The notes: generated by a model from the letters alone, not told the origin. A DNA stretch of 64,000 bases from Candidatus Accumulibacter cognatus (GCA_013414765.1 CP058708.1:3715553-3779552); one strand, 5' to 3'; positions 46,489 to 55,616 are shown, numbered from the stretch's first letter. Made by a program: numbers and translations.

Positions 46489-47787
46489 ATGAGCGATCCA
46501 TCTTCAGCAAAGAGCACCGCCGCACATGCCGGCCTGCGCAACTACATCCTGGTGACCGCAGCCTACTGGTCCGACACCGTGACCGACGGCGCCACTCGCA
46601 TGCTGGTGCTTTTCTATTTCTACAGCCTGGGCTACACGCCTTTTGCCGTCGCTTCGCTGTTCATCTTCTATGAAGTCTTCGGCATTCTGACCAATCTCTT
46701 CGGTGGCTACATCGGCGCCCGCTTCGGCCTCAAGACGACATTGTTCATCGGGCTGGGAACGCAGCTCGTGGCACTGTCGATGCTCGCCTTCGCGCCACAG
46801 GGCTGGCTGGTGGTCGCCTACGTCATGGTCTCGCAGGCCTTGAGCGGCATTGCCAAGGACATGACCAAGATGAGTTCGAAGAGCGCGGTCAAGCTGATCG
46901 TTCCCGAAAATGCCTCAGCGACCCTGTATCGCTGGGTTTCGATCCTGACCGGGTCGAAGAACGCATTGAAGGGCGTCGGCTTTTTCCTGGGCGGTCTGTT
47001 GCTGACCCTTCTCGATTTCCAGACCGCGCTCATGCTGCTCGTGGCGCTGGTCGGAGGGACACTTGTCCTGGCCGCGCTACTGATGAGTGGGGGGCTTGGT
47101 CAGGCCAACAAGAAAGCAAAGTTCGGGCAGATGTTCTCGCGCAACGGCGCGGTTAACAAGCTTGCCGCAGCGCGCATCTTCCTCTTCGGTGCGCGCGACG
47201 TCTGGTTCGTCGTCGGTCTGCCGGTCTTTCTGTCGAGCGTGCTCGGCTGGACCTTCTGGCAGTCCGGGGGTTTTCTTGCGGTGTGGGTGATCGGATACGG
47301 CATCGTGCAGGCGGCGACTCCCGGCCTGCTGCGCAGCCGCGTCGAGGAACGGCACGAGCCTGACGGACGGACGGCCACCATTCTCGCCTTCGTCCTCGCC
47401 GCGCTGCCGGCGGGCATCGCCCTGGGACTGAGCGCCGGGCTGGCACCGGGCACTGTCGTGGTTGCCGGCCTGATCCTCTTTGGCGCCGTGTTTGCACTGA
47501 ACTCGGCGGTACACTCCTATCTGATCCTGGCTTACACCGACAGTGACAAGGTGGCGATGAGCGTTGGTTTCTACTACATGGCCAACGCATCCGGTCGCCT
47601 GGCGGGAACGGTTCTTTCAGGCGCGCTCTATCAGTGGGGGCTGCAGAGCGGGCCAAGCAATGGCCTGATCGCCTGCCTGTGGGCGTCGACTGCTTTCGTA
47701 CTGGTGGCCGGCCTGTTGTCGCTTCTGCTGCCACGCCACATCGGTCCGCGCAGCAAGCCGATCAAGCTCGATGACCTGGGCGAATAG
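46489..47787 (+). CDS. arsJ: Organoarsenical efflux MFS transporter ArsJ
   Basis: A 432-residue major-facilitator protein with about twelve hydrophobic segments. Its N-terminus GLRNYILVTAAYWSDTVTDG and the segment GIAKDMTKMSSKSAVKLIVPE are characteristic of ArsJ, which exports 1-arseno-3-phosphoglycerate; the compound then decays to arsenate outside the cell. It lies 89 bp after the partner GAPDH with AAGGACG upstream of the ATG. The 230 bp that follow, up to the next gene, hold no recognised element. Confidence 0.94.
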   Translation: MSDPSSAKSTAAHAGLRNYILVTAAYWSDTVTDGATRMLVLFYFYSLGYTPFAVASLFIFYEVFGILTNLFGGYIGARFGLKTTLFIGLGTQLVALSMLAFAPQGWLVVAYVMVSQALSGIAKDMTKMSSKSAVKLIVPENASATLYRWVSILTGSKNALKGVGFFLGGLLLTLLDFQTALMLLVALVGGTLVLAALLMSGGLGQANKKAKFGQMFSRNGAVNKLAAARIFLFGARDVWFVVGLPVFLSSVLGWTFWQSGGFLAVWVIGYGIVQAATPGLLRSRVEERHEPDGRTATILAFVLAALPAGIALGLSAGLAPGTVVVAGLILFGAVFALNSAVHSYLILAYTDSDKVAMSVGFYYMANASGRLAGTVLSGALYQWGLQSGPSNGLIACLWASTAFVLVAGLLSLLLPRHIGPRSKPIKLDDLGE

Positions 47788-48017
47788 TGTAGGGTGGCGT
47801 GTAGCCGCCGGTCCACAAATCTGATCCGGGACAAGAAATCCGGGCGAAAGCCATTGCGTCATGCGTGCCGATTGATGACAATGCGGGCGATGCTCGGGGT
47901 AGGTCGTCCCCGATTTTCCGGCAAAGCGGGAGGGGGGCCGACAGCCGTATAACCATGGCAGTGACCGGGCGTCTGCCGGCGACGGGTGCTGATCACTTTG
48001 TGGAGTGGGAGGTTGAC

Positions 48018-48218
48018 ATGCATCGTAGGGTCTTGGCAAGTGACCGATTGATAGCCGCCTTTCTGTTTGGCTGCGTGCTGTTCAATTACCCTGTTCTCTC
48101 TCTTTTCGATCGTCACACGCTGTTCTTGTCGATTCCCCTGGTCTATGCCTATATCTTCTTCGCCTGGGTCGTCGTCATCGCCGTGATGGCTTGGGCGGTC
48201 GAACGGCACTTCAAATAG
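48018..48218 (+). CDS. Small membrane protein upstream of SSF-kinase
   Basis: A 66-residue protein with two hydrophobic segments (LIAAFLFGCVLFNYPVLSLF and SIPLVYAYIFFAWVVVIAVM). GGGAGG lies 5 bp upstream of the ATG at 48018. Its position just before an SSF-domain protein recalls the DUF4212-type subunits that precede sodium:solute symporters, and CbrX before CbrA in Pseudomonas. The stop codon is 9 bp from the next start, so it is probably coupled to the kinase and may assemble with its transporter domain. Confidence 0.8.
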   Translation: MHRRVLASDRLIAAFLFGCVLFNYPVLSLFDRHTLFLSIPLVYAYIFFAWVVVIAVMAWAVERHFK

Positions 48219-48227
48219 GCGGCGACG

Positions 48228-50993
48228 ATGCTTGAAGCCCCGGTCGTCATCGCTATCTCGCTGATCTATATCGGGCTTTTGTTTGCGGTCGCCTGGTGGG
48301 GGGACAAGCGTGCCGATCAGAAAAGGTCGCTGATCGCCAACCCGACCATCTACGCTCTGTCGATGGCCGTTTACTGTACGACCTGGACCTTCTACGGCAG
48401 TGTTGGGCGCGCGGCGGTGTCGGGAATCGGTTTCTTGCCGGTCTACCTGGGCCCGACGCTGGTGATGGCGCTCTGCTGGTTCCTGCTGCTCAAGATGATT
48501 CGCATCGTCAAGGCCAACCGTATCACCTCGATCGCCGACTTCATTTCCTCGCGCTACGGAAAGAGCCATGTCCTGGGGGGGCTGGTGACGGTCATTGCCG
48601 TGCTCGGCATCATTCCGTACATTGCCTTGCAACTCAAGGCTGTTTCCAGCTCGGTCAGTCTCTTGCTCAGCTACCCGGAGATCGTCATGCCGAACCGCAG
48701 TGCGACGATGTCGGTAGCCGCCGATATCAGCTTCTACATCGCCCTGATCCTGGCGGCGTTCACGATTGTCTTCGGGACCCGCCATCTCGATGCCACTGAA
48801 CGCCACGAAGGGATGGTCGCGGCGATCGCTCTGGAGTCCAGCGTCAAGCTGGTCGCTTTCCTGGCGGTCGGGGCGTACGTCACCTATGGCATGTACGATG
48901 GTTTCGGTGACATCTTCGAACACATCAACGCCAGTCCGGAGCTGCAGCGCCTGGCGACGGCGATTCCCTCGGGCGGAGGCTACACGGGCTGGTTTTCGCT
49001 GATCGTACTGTCGGCGATGGCGCTGCTCTTTCTGCCACGCCAGTTCCAGGTCGCGGTCGTCGAGAATGTCAACGAGGCGCACCTGAAGCGGGCCGCCTGG
49101 CTCTTTCCCCTCTATCTGCTGCTGATCAACGTCTTTGTGCTGCCGATCGCGCTCGGCGGCCTGCTGCATTTTGCCGGGCAGGGGGTCGATGCCGATACCT
49201 TCGTGCTGACGCTGCCAATGTCACAGCGCCAGGAGGGCCTGACCTTGCTGGTCTTCATCGGGGGCCTTTCGGCCGCGACCGGGATGGTCATCGTCGAAAC
49301 CATCGCCTTGTCGACGATGGCCTGCAACGACCTGGTGATGCCGCTGCTGATACGCCACAAGCGCGTTGCCCTCGATGAATCCAGGGACCTCTCGCGACTG
49401 TTGCTGGGCATCCGGCGTGGCGCCATCGTGGTCATCCTGCTGCTCGGCTACCTCTACTTCCGACTGGCCGGTGAAGCATACGCACTGGTCGCCATTGGCC
49501 TGATCAGTTTCTCGGCGGTTGCTCAGTTTGCACCGGCGATGATCGGCGGCATGTACTGGCGGGGAGGAACGCGCGACGGTGCTTTGGCAGGCCTGTCGGC
49601 GGGCTTTCTGGTCTGGGCCTATACCTTGCTGCTGCCATCGTTTGCCAAATCCGGCTGGTTGCCGGATGACTTCCTGACGCAGGGCCTGTTCGGGATCGAG
49701 TTATTGCGTCCGCAGCAGTTATTCGGCCTGACCGGTTTCGACGAGATTGCCCATTGCCTGTTCTGGAGTTTTCTGGCCAATATCGGCGCTTATGTCGGTT
49801 TCTCGCTGCTGCGCCCCCCAACAGCGGCCGAAGCAACACAGGCGACGGTATTTGTCGATGCGCTGAAGGATGCCGGATCGGTCGGGCCAGCGTTGTGGCG
49901 AGGGCGTGCGCAAGTCAGTGATTTGCAGGAACTGGTGGCCCGCTTTCTCGGTCCGGCGCGGGCGCAAGCACTATTTACAGCCTATGCACGGCGCCGCGGC
50001 GTAGCCAGGGGGGTAATGCCCGAGGCCGATGCGCAACTCGTGCAGTTTGCCGAATCGCTCCTTGCCGGAGCGATTGGTAGCGCTTCGGCACGTGTGATGG
50101 TTGCCTCGGTGGCCAAGGAAGAACCGTTGAGCATCGATGAGGTCATGCACATTCTCGACGAAGCTTCACAGTTGCGGACCTACAGCCGCGAACTCGAGCG
50201 CAAGTCGCGTGAGTTGACGGCGGCCACGCTCGATCTGCAGGAAGCCAATGAGCGCCTGCAGGAGCTCGATCGCGTCAAGGACGACATCATGTCGTCGGTG
50301 ACGCACGAACTGCGAACGCCGCTGACTTCGATCCGCGCCTTCTCGGAGTTGCTGCGCGACGATCCCAGGATGCACCTGGCCGATCGCGAGCGTTTTCTGG
50401 GTCTGATCGTCAGCGAGGCCGAGCGTCTGACGCGGCTGATCAACCAGACCCTCGACCTGGCGAAGATCGAGTCAGGAAGGGCTGACTGGAATGGCTGCGA
50501 GCTGAACCTGAAGGAGGTCATCGAGCAGTCGGTGGCTGCGACCAGTCAATTGTTCCGCGAGAAAGAAGCGCATGTCGAACTCGATCTGCCCGATAATCTG
50601 CCCTTGATTCTGGCCGACCGCGACCGTTTGATACAGGTCATGCTGAATCTGCTGTCCAATGCGGTAAAGTTCCTGGCGCAGGGCAGGGGTCGGGTTAAGG
50701 TGATGCTGCGCCTGCTGACAGATGGACTGGAAGTCAGTGTCGCCGACAACGGACCTGGAATACGACCGGAAGATCAGCAGTTGATTTTCGAGAAGTTCCG
50801 TCAGGTGGGCGACACGATGACCGCCAAGCCGTCAGGAACCGGTCTCGGGCTGCCGATCAGCCGGCGTATTGTCGAGCACTTCGGGGGGAAGCTGTGGGTG
50901 GAAAGCGTACCGGGGGAGGGGGCGACCTTCCGCTTTACCCTGCCTTTTGCACCCATTCAGGAGCAAGCGCTTGCGCAGGTTGCGGCAGCGTAG
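48228..50993 (+). CDS. Sodium:solute symporter-domain sensor histidine kinase (CbrA-like)
   Basis: A 921-residue fusion. Residues 1-540 form a SLC5/SSF transporter domain of about 13 helices (WWGDKRADQKRSLIANP, YCTTWTFYGSVGRAA, KANRITSIADFISSRYGKS, LPRQFQVAVVENVNEAHLKRA split by strands). A STAC-like linker follows (LVARFLGPARAQALFTAY), then a long coiled coil and the kinase core: H-box SSVTHELRTPLTSIRAFSEL near residue 690, N-box LNLLSNAVKF, G1 DNGPGI and G2 GTGLGL. No PAS domain is seen between linker and kinase, unlike CbrA. It probably senses a transported organic acid or amino acid. A single-domain response regulator follows directly and is the likely partner. Confidence 0.92.
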   Translation: MLEAPVVIAISLIYIGLLFAVAWWGDKRADQKRSLIANPTIYALSMAVYCTTWTFYGSVGRAAVSGIGFLPVYLGPTLVMALCWFLLLKMIRIVKANRITSIADFISSRYGKSHVLGGLVTVIAVLGIIPYIALQLKAVSSSVSLLLSYPEIVMPNRSATMSVAADISFYIALILAAFTIVFGTRHLDATERHEGMVAAIALESSVKLVAFLAVGAYVTYGMYDGFGDIFEHINASPELQRLATAIPSGGGYTGWFSLIVLSAMALLFLPRQFQVAVVENVNEAHLKRAAWLFPLYLLLINVFVLPIALGGLLHFAGQGVDADTFVLTLPMSQRQEGLTLLVFIGGLSAATGMVIVETIALSTMACNDLVMPLLIRHKRVALDESRDLSRLLLGIRRGAIVVILLLGYLYFRLAGEAYALVAIGLISFSAVAQFAPAMIGGMYWRGGTRDGALAGLSAGFLVWAYTLLLPSFAKSGWLPDDFLTQGLFGIELLRPQQLFGLTGFDEIAHCLFWSFLANIGAYVGFSLLRPPTAAEATQATVFVDALKDAGSVGPALWRGRAQVSDLQELVARFLGPARAQALFTAYARRRGVARGVMPEADAQLVQFAESLLAGAIGSASARVMVASVAKEEPLSIDEVMHILDEASQLRTYSRELERKSRELTAATLDLQEANERLQELDRVKDDIMSSVTHELRTPLTSIRAFSELLRDDPRMHLADRERFLGLIVSEAERLTRLINQTLDLAKIESGRADWNGCELNLKEVIEQSVAATSQLFREKEAHVELDLPDNLPLILADRDRLIQVMLNLLSNAVKFLAQGRGRVKVMLRLLTDGLEVSVADNGPGIRPEDQQLIFEKFRQVGDTMTAKPSGTGLGLPISRRIVEHFGGKLWVESVPGEGATFRFTLPFAPIQEQALAQVAAA

Positions 50994-51024
50994 CGGATGG
51001 TGGCTATTGATGATCGGAGAGTAG

Positions 51025-51393
51025 ATGAGCAAAAAAATACTGATTGCCGACGACGAGCAAAATATTGTCATCTCGATCGAGTTTCTGCTGCGCCGCGAGG
51101 GTTTCGAGGTGCTGGTCGCCGGCGATGGTGAAGAGGCCTTGGCGAAAGTGCGTGCCGAGCGACCGGATCTCGTTCTCCTCGACGTGATGATGCCGAGGAT
51201 GAATGGTTTCGACGTTTGCCAGGCCCTGCGCGCCGACCCGGACCTGAGCGCGACGCGCATCCTGATGCTGACTGCCAAGGGACGTGACACCGAAGTCAGC
51301 AAGGGTCTCGGACTCGGTGCCGATGGCTACATGACCAAACCCTTCTCGACCAAGGAGTTGCTCGCCGAGGTGCGAAAGCTCCTCGGGATGTAG
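51025..51393 (+). CDS. Single-domain response regulator
   Basis: A 122-residue receiver-only protein with the acidic pair Asp9-Asp10, phospho-acceptor Asp53 in LVLLDVMMPRMNGFDVCQAL, conserved Thr in LMLTAKG and Lys in YMTKPFSTKELLAEV. There is no output domain, so it must act through protein contacts, perhaps on the following exonuclease fusion or on another regulator. It starts 31 bp after the kinase stop, and the next gene starts 3 bp after its own stop, so all are in one operon. Confidence 0.93.
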   Translation: MSKKILIADDEQNIVISIEFLLRREGFEVLVAGDGEEALAKVRAERPDLVLLDVMMPRMNGFDVCQALRADPDLSATRILMLTAKGRDTEVSKGLGLGADGYMTKPFSTKELLAEVRKLLGM

Positions 51394-51396
51394 CCG

Positions 51397-53592
51397 GTGA
51401 AGCCCACGCGCAGGCTGCTCCTCGCTGCGCTGGCCGTCAGCCTGTTTCTGCTGGCCTTGGTGCTTGCGACAGCACTCCTGATGCTGGCCAGCGAGGCTGG
51501 CGCCAGCGGCGGTGGACGGACGGCCGAGGAAAGGATCGTCGTCCTGTTGGTGCTGCTACTTGCCGCCTGTGCCTGCAGTTTCGGGGTGATTTATCGTTGG
51601 TACGAACGCTATGTCAACGCCCCTCTGCGGATGGCCGAAGAGCTGGCTACGGCGCTGGCGCACAGTGGTTTGCGACTGGGGGAGTACCGGGCGAGCGAAC
51701 TGCAGGTGCTTGGCAAGGCGGTGAACCAATTGCTTACGCTGCGCGAAACTCGTGAGCAAGATGTCGCCGAACGCATACGTGAGGCCCGCGCATCGCTCGA
51801 AGAGGAACGCAGCCGTCTGGCTGCGCTGATGGCCGACCTGAGTCAGAGTGTCGTGGTCTGTAACCTTGACGGCCGGGTATTGCTCTATAACCAACGGGCC
51901 AAACAGGAACTCTCGACAGCCGCCGACGGCAGTAATGCCGAATTGTTGGGCCTCGGACGTTCGATCTATACGGTCTTTGAGCGCGCGCTCATCGGGCATG
52001 CATTGGAACGTCTGCAGCAAGCGAGTCGGGAAGTAAGCAACAAGGACGACAAGAAACTTGTCGGTTCGGTGCAGTTCGTCACCGCGACCCATGCCGGGCG
52101 GCTGCTGCGCGCGCATATGTCGCCGGTACTGGGGGAAGATGGCCCGCACCACGCGCGCGTCGGCGGATTTTCAATTACCGGTTTCGTGCTCGTCCTGGAG
52201 GACGTCACCAGTACCAACGAGCGGCATGCGCGGCGCGATGTGCTGATCCAGTCGCTAGTCGAGGGCGGGCGTGGACCGCTGGGCAGTATTCGTGCTGCCG
52301 GCGAAATGCTCTCCGACTTTCCCGACATGCCGAGCCAGCAGCGCGATCGTTTTCTGCGTGTCATCCGAGACGAGGCAGGCGCTCTGACGGTGCAGTTCGA
52401 GAAAGCGGCGAGCGCCTTCTCGAACGATTTGCGTGAGCGCTGGTTGCTCGAGGAAATCCTGGGTGCGGAACTGCTGGCCGTGGCTGCGCGCCGCATCGGA
52501 GAGCGACGTTCGAATGAGCGTCGAGCGCTGGCTGTCAAGTCCGAAAACGTTGATGAAGATTTGTGGCTGCGCGTCGATAGTTTTGGGTTGTTGCAAGCCC
52601 TTCGCTACTTGGCCTTGCGCCTCCAGGACGAGTATGAGGTGCGCGAAGTACGGCTGTCGCTGACCCGCAGCGGATCATTGGCGCAGTTCGATCTGTCCTG
52701 GCTCGGAACCTTCATGAACAATGAAACGGCGATGAGCTGGCTGCAGGATCCGATGGCAGTCGCAGGTGAATCGTCACCGCTCAGCGTCACCGATGTGATC
52801 GAACGCTGCAACGGCGACATCTGGTTTCAGCGCGAAAGGGTTTCGCATCGCGCCTTTTTCCGGACCATGCTGCCGGTTGCCGAAGCGCCAAGGGATTTGC
52901 CGCGGGCGATCGTCCCGGCGCCGGAAGGCGAGCGCCCGGAATTCTACGATTTCGATATCTTCCTCTGGTCGGCCATCAGCCATGAACTCGATGATCAGCC
53001 GCTCGCGGATCTGTCCTACACGATTTTCGATACCGAAACGACTGGCCTACAGCCTTCCCAGGGCGACGAGATCATCCAGATCGGTGCGACGCGCATCGTC
53101 AATCGCCGGTTGTTGCGCCAGGAATGTTTCGACCAGTTGGTCGACCCGCGACATTCGCTGTCATCTCAGTCTGTGGCTGTCCACGGCATCACCCCGGAAC
53201 TACTCATCGGGCAGCCGTTCATCGAAGTCGTCCTGCCGAAGTTTCACGCCTTTTGTGCCGACACGGTTCTCGTCGGTCACAACGCCGCCTTCGACATGCG
53301 TTTCCTGCAATTGAAGGAGAAGCAAACGGGAGTACGTTTCGATCAACCGGTGCTCGACACCCTGCTGCTCTCCGCCGTACTGTATCCCAATCAGACGACT
53401 CATCGTCTAGAGGCCATCGCCGAGCGCCTGGGGGTGTCGGTATTCGGACGCCACACGGCCCTCGGCGACGCCATCGTGACCGGCGAAGTCTTTCTGAAGA
53501 TGCTGCCCTTGCTTGCCGAGATGGGGATCACGACCTTGCGGCAGGCACGTGAAGCCAGTCAGAGGACTTACCATGCCCGACTCAAGTACTGA
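51397..53592 (+). CDS. Membrane kinase-like protein fused to a DEDDh 3'-5' exonuclease
   Basis: A 731-residue fusion starting at a GTG. Two transmembrane helices (about residues 8-28 and 46-66) are followed by a HAMP-like and coiled segment. A PAS domain comes next (ALMADLSQSVVVCNLDGRVLLYNQRA), then a region laid out like a histidine kinase (about 280-500). It lacks a proper phospho-acceptor His: where the H-box should be it reads VEGGRGPLGSIRAAGEML. No N/G boxes are recognisable. The C-terminal DnaQ-like domain starts near residue 540 with the catalytic Asp545/Glu547 in FDTETTGLQPSQGDEIIQIG, continues with VHGITPELL and LVGHNAAFDMRFLQL, and ends with the DEDDh His/Asp in GRHTALGDAIVT. All exonuclease residues are present. 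It probably acts on nucleic acid or nucleotides near the membrane; the function is undescribed to my knowledge. Confidence 0.88.
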   Translation: MKPTRRLLLAALAVSLFLLALVLATALLMLASEAGASGGGRTAEERIVVLLVLLLAACACSFGVIYRWYERYVNAPLRMAEELATALAHSGLRLGEYRASELQVLGKAVNQLLTLRETREQDVAERIREARASLEEERSRLAALMADLSQSVVVCNLDGRVLLYNQRAKQELSTAADGSNAELLGLGRSIYTVFERALIGHALERLQQASREVSNKDDKKLVGSVQFVTATHAGRLLRAHMSPVLGEDGPHHARVGGFSITGFVLVLEDVTSTNERHARRDVLIQSLVEGGRGPLGSIRAAGEMLSDFPDMPSQQRDRFLRVIRDEAGALTVQFEKAASAFSNDLRERWLLEEILGAELLAVAARRIGERRSNERRALAVKSENVDEDLWLRVDSFGLLQALRYLALRLQDEYEVREVRLSLTRSGSLAQFDLSWLGTFMNNETAMSWLQDPMAVAGESSPLSVTDVIERCNGDIWFQRERVSHRAFFRTMLPVAEAPRDLPRAIVPAPEGERPEFYDFDIFLWSAISHELDDQPLADLSYTIFDTETTGLQPSQGDEIIQIGATRIVNRRLLRQECFDQLVDPRHSLSSQSVAVHGITPELLIGQPFIEVVLPKFHAFCADTVLVGHNAAFDMRFLQLKEKQTGVRFDQPVLDTLLLSAVLYPNQTTHRLEAIAERLGVSVFGRHTALGDAIVTGEVFLKMLPLLAEMGITTLRQAREASQRTYHARLKY

Positions 53593-55039
53593 GCAGACGA
53601 AACGCGTTGCCCCCTTCTCGCCGTACGTTGCCCTGCGTCATCTGGTGCGTGCGCAGAAGCTCACCGTCGGGCCAGCGGTGAGCATCCGTGAGACCTTGCT
53701 GCTGCTCGACCGAATGCGAGTCGATGCGGTCGTCGTGGTCGATGCAGACAGTCGTGTGCCGCTGGGAATCGTGACTCTGCTCGACGTGGTTCGCCGGATC
53801 GGGATCGAGGATTGCGACCTGCAAGCGCCGATTGCCACGGTGATGACCAGTGGTCTGATTACCGTGCCGGCCGATGGTACGGCACATCAGGCCAGCGTGG
53901 TCATGGTGCGTCGTGGCGTGCGCCATCTGGTGCTCACCGAAGCCGATGGCAGTTACTTCAATCTCGTCTCGCAGACCGATCTCTATACGTTACCGGGGGC
54001 ACAGCATACCGATCTGGTGCAATCGATCCTGGCGGCGCGCGATATCCGAACTCTGGCGGTTCTGGCTGGCCAAATACGTGCCTTCGTTGCCCGCCTGGTG
54101 GCCGAACGGGTGAGTGCCGATGCGCTCTGTCATCGCATCTCTTCGCTCAACGATCTGTTGACCCTGCAGGTGATCGAACTCGTGGCTGGCCAGTTTGATT
54201 TGCCTTACGTACCCTGGTGCTGGCTGGTGTTCGGTTCCGAGGGGAGACTTGAGCAGACGCTGGCTACCGATCAGGACAATGGGCTGATCTTCGATGCGGA
54301 ATCAGATGCCGAAGCGGCAAGGCTGCGCGCAGCCTTTCTACCCTTCGCGCGCGCAGTCAATGAGGCACTCGACGCCTGTGGATTTCCTTTGTGCAAGGGC
54401 AACATCATGGCTGGCAATCCGCAGTGGTGTTTGTCCATCGACGAGTGGCGAACGGCTTTCCTGACTTGGTTGAGTACGCCGCAACCAGAAGCGCTACTCA
54501 ATTCGAGCATCTTTTTCGACCTGCGTGGCCTTTATGGACAGGAATCACTGGTCAATGACTTGCGCAAGTGGCTTCTGTCGCACGCTTCCACCTACCCCAT
54601 TTTTCTGCGTGCAATGGTTGAAAACACCATGAACTGGGACTCGCCACTCAACTGGTGGAAAGGTTTTCGCTATGATCGGGACAAGGAGTTTCCGCACACC
54701 ATCGATCTGAAGAAGCACGGATCGCGGCCTTTCGTTGATGCCGCGCGGATCTACGCGCTGGCCATGCAGATACCCGATACCAACACGGTCGAGCGCCTGC
54801 GCGTCAGCGGCGAACAGGGCGGCATGGCTGCCGATGAACTGGCTGTGCTGATTGACGCTTTTCATCATATTCAGCGTCTCAGACTTGAGCATCAGGTGAA
54901 TGGCAGCAGCGTCGCCGCGGTCTCCAACCGCGTCAACCCCGATGAACTGCACGAACTCGATCGCCTGATCCTGAAGGAATCGCTCAAACAGGTCCAGCAT
55001 TTGCAGAAGCGGCTGACTCGCCAGTATCTTTCGGGGTAG
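53573..55039 (+). CDS. CBS-domain DUF294 nucleotidyltransferase-like protein
   Basis: A 488-residue protein. Two CBS repeats (about residues 20-140) precede a GlnD-like nucleotidyltransferase domain with LVFGSEGRLEQTLATDQDNGLIF, the GS...DxD metal-binding pattern, and a DUF294 C-terminal substrate-binding domain (HTIDLKKHGSRPFVDAARIYAL, then VNPDELHELDRLILKE). ATG 53573 lies inside the 3' end of the exonuclease gene, giving a 20-bp overlap and coupling. In many proteobacteria DUF294 proteins, DnaQ-like exonucleases and SSF symporters occur together, often near acetate metabolism genes; the shared function is not known. Confidence 0.9.
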   Translation: MPDSSTEQTKRVAPFSPYVALRHLVRAQKLTVGPAVSIRETLLLLDRMRVDAVVVVDADSRVPLGIVTLLDVVRRIGIEDCDLQAPIATVMTSGLITVPADGTAHQASVVMVRRGVRHLVLTEADGSYFNLVSQTDLYTLPGAQHTDLVQSILAARDIRTLAVLAGQIRAFVARLVAERVSADALCHRISSLNDLLTLQVIELVAGQFDLPYVPWCWLVFGSEGRLEQTLATDQDNGLIFDAESDAEAARLRAAFLPFARAVNEALDACGFPLCKGNIMAGNPQWCLSIDEWRTAFLTWLSTPQPEALLNSSIFFDLRGLYGQESLVNDLRKWLLSHASTYPIFLRAMVENTMNWDSPLNWWKGFRYDRDKEFPHTIDLKKHGSRPFVDAARIYALAMQIPDTNTVERLRVSGEQGGMAADELAVLIDAFHHIQRLRLEHQVNGSSVAAVSNRVNPDELHELDRLILKESLKQVQHLQKRLTRQYLSG

Positions 55040-55130
55040 TCCGCGTTCAGGGCGTCATCGCTTCGCCGCCCCCGCAAGACCTACGGCAATGTTGCTGACC
55101 ACATCCTGTTTTCTCGCCTATCCACTTGAT

Positions 55131-55193
55131 ATGTCTCGTCGTTCGTTCCTTCACGCCTTGCCTCTCGGCCTGCTCGCGACGATTTCTTCATAA
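55131..55193 (+). pseudogene. Possible truncated Tat signal-peptide ORF
   Basis: A 20-codon frame reads MSRRSFLHALPLGLLATISS and then stops, overlapping the 3' end of the convergent thioesterase gene. SRRSFL followed by a hydrophobic stretch is a textbook twin-arginine start, but no mature protein follows. It may be the scar of a deleted Tat substrate gene, or chance. Confidence 0.25.
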
Positions 55194-55616
55194 ACTCTCA
55201 GCACGCGCGCGGAAATGATCGGGCACGGCAGCCACCTTGCGCGCAGCGTAGTCGAAGAAGACGATTCCAGTCTTGCCACGTGCAACCTCGCGCTGACTGA
55301 CCTTGTCCCGCATACACCACAACAGGTCACATCCCTTACTGCTGAAATCGCTGGTGGTCATGAAAACGACCATCACCTCGCCGTGGAAGGCCTCGGATTT
55401 GTACTGCAAGGCTGCGTCGGCGATCACGATGCCGAGACCTTCGACATCAAGTTCACTATAGCCCAGCGACTGGAAGAAGCGTGTTCGTGCCTCGGACACC
55501 ACCGAGAGCAGCGCGGCGTTGTCGAGGTGGCCAGCGTAGTTCATGTGACTGAGATAGAGCGGGATTTCGGTCGCAAAGGCGAAGTTTACGGGCAGTTCGA
55601 TCTGTATTCGGGGCAT
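55188..55616 (-). CDS. Acyl-CoA thioesterase (hot-dog fold, 4HBT)
   Basis: A 142-residue hot-dog protein of the 4-hydroxybenzoyl-CoA thioesterase/YbgC type. Visible features are the strand-helix core YLSHMNYAGHLDNAALLSVVSEARTRFF, where the usual Asp of the YxDxD/N motif appears as Asn in HMNYAGHLDN, and the sheet strands QYKSEAFHGEVMVVF and ARGKTGIVFFDYAARKV. ATG 55616 is preferred; the frame is open 55 codons further without similarity. Upstream is a 140-bp spacer before the unknown gene ending at 55756. Substrate unknown. Confidence 0.82.
   Translation of the reverse strand: MPRIQIELPVNFAFATEIPLYLSHMNYAGHLDNAALLSVVSEARTRFFQSLGYSELDVEGLGIVIADAALQYKSEAFHGEVMVVFMTTSDFSSKGCDLLWCMRDKVSQREVARGKTGIVFFDYAARKVAAVPDHFRARAESL

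Noticed and set aside
47788-48017. A sigma-54-type promoter before the SSF-kinase operon
   Set aside because: TGGCAG near 47957 lacks a properly spaced GC element, so no promoter was called.
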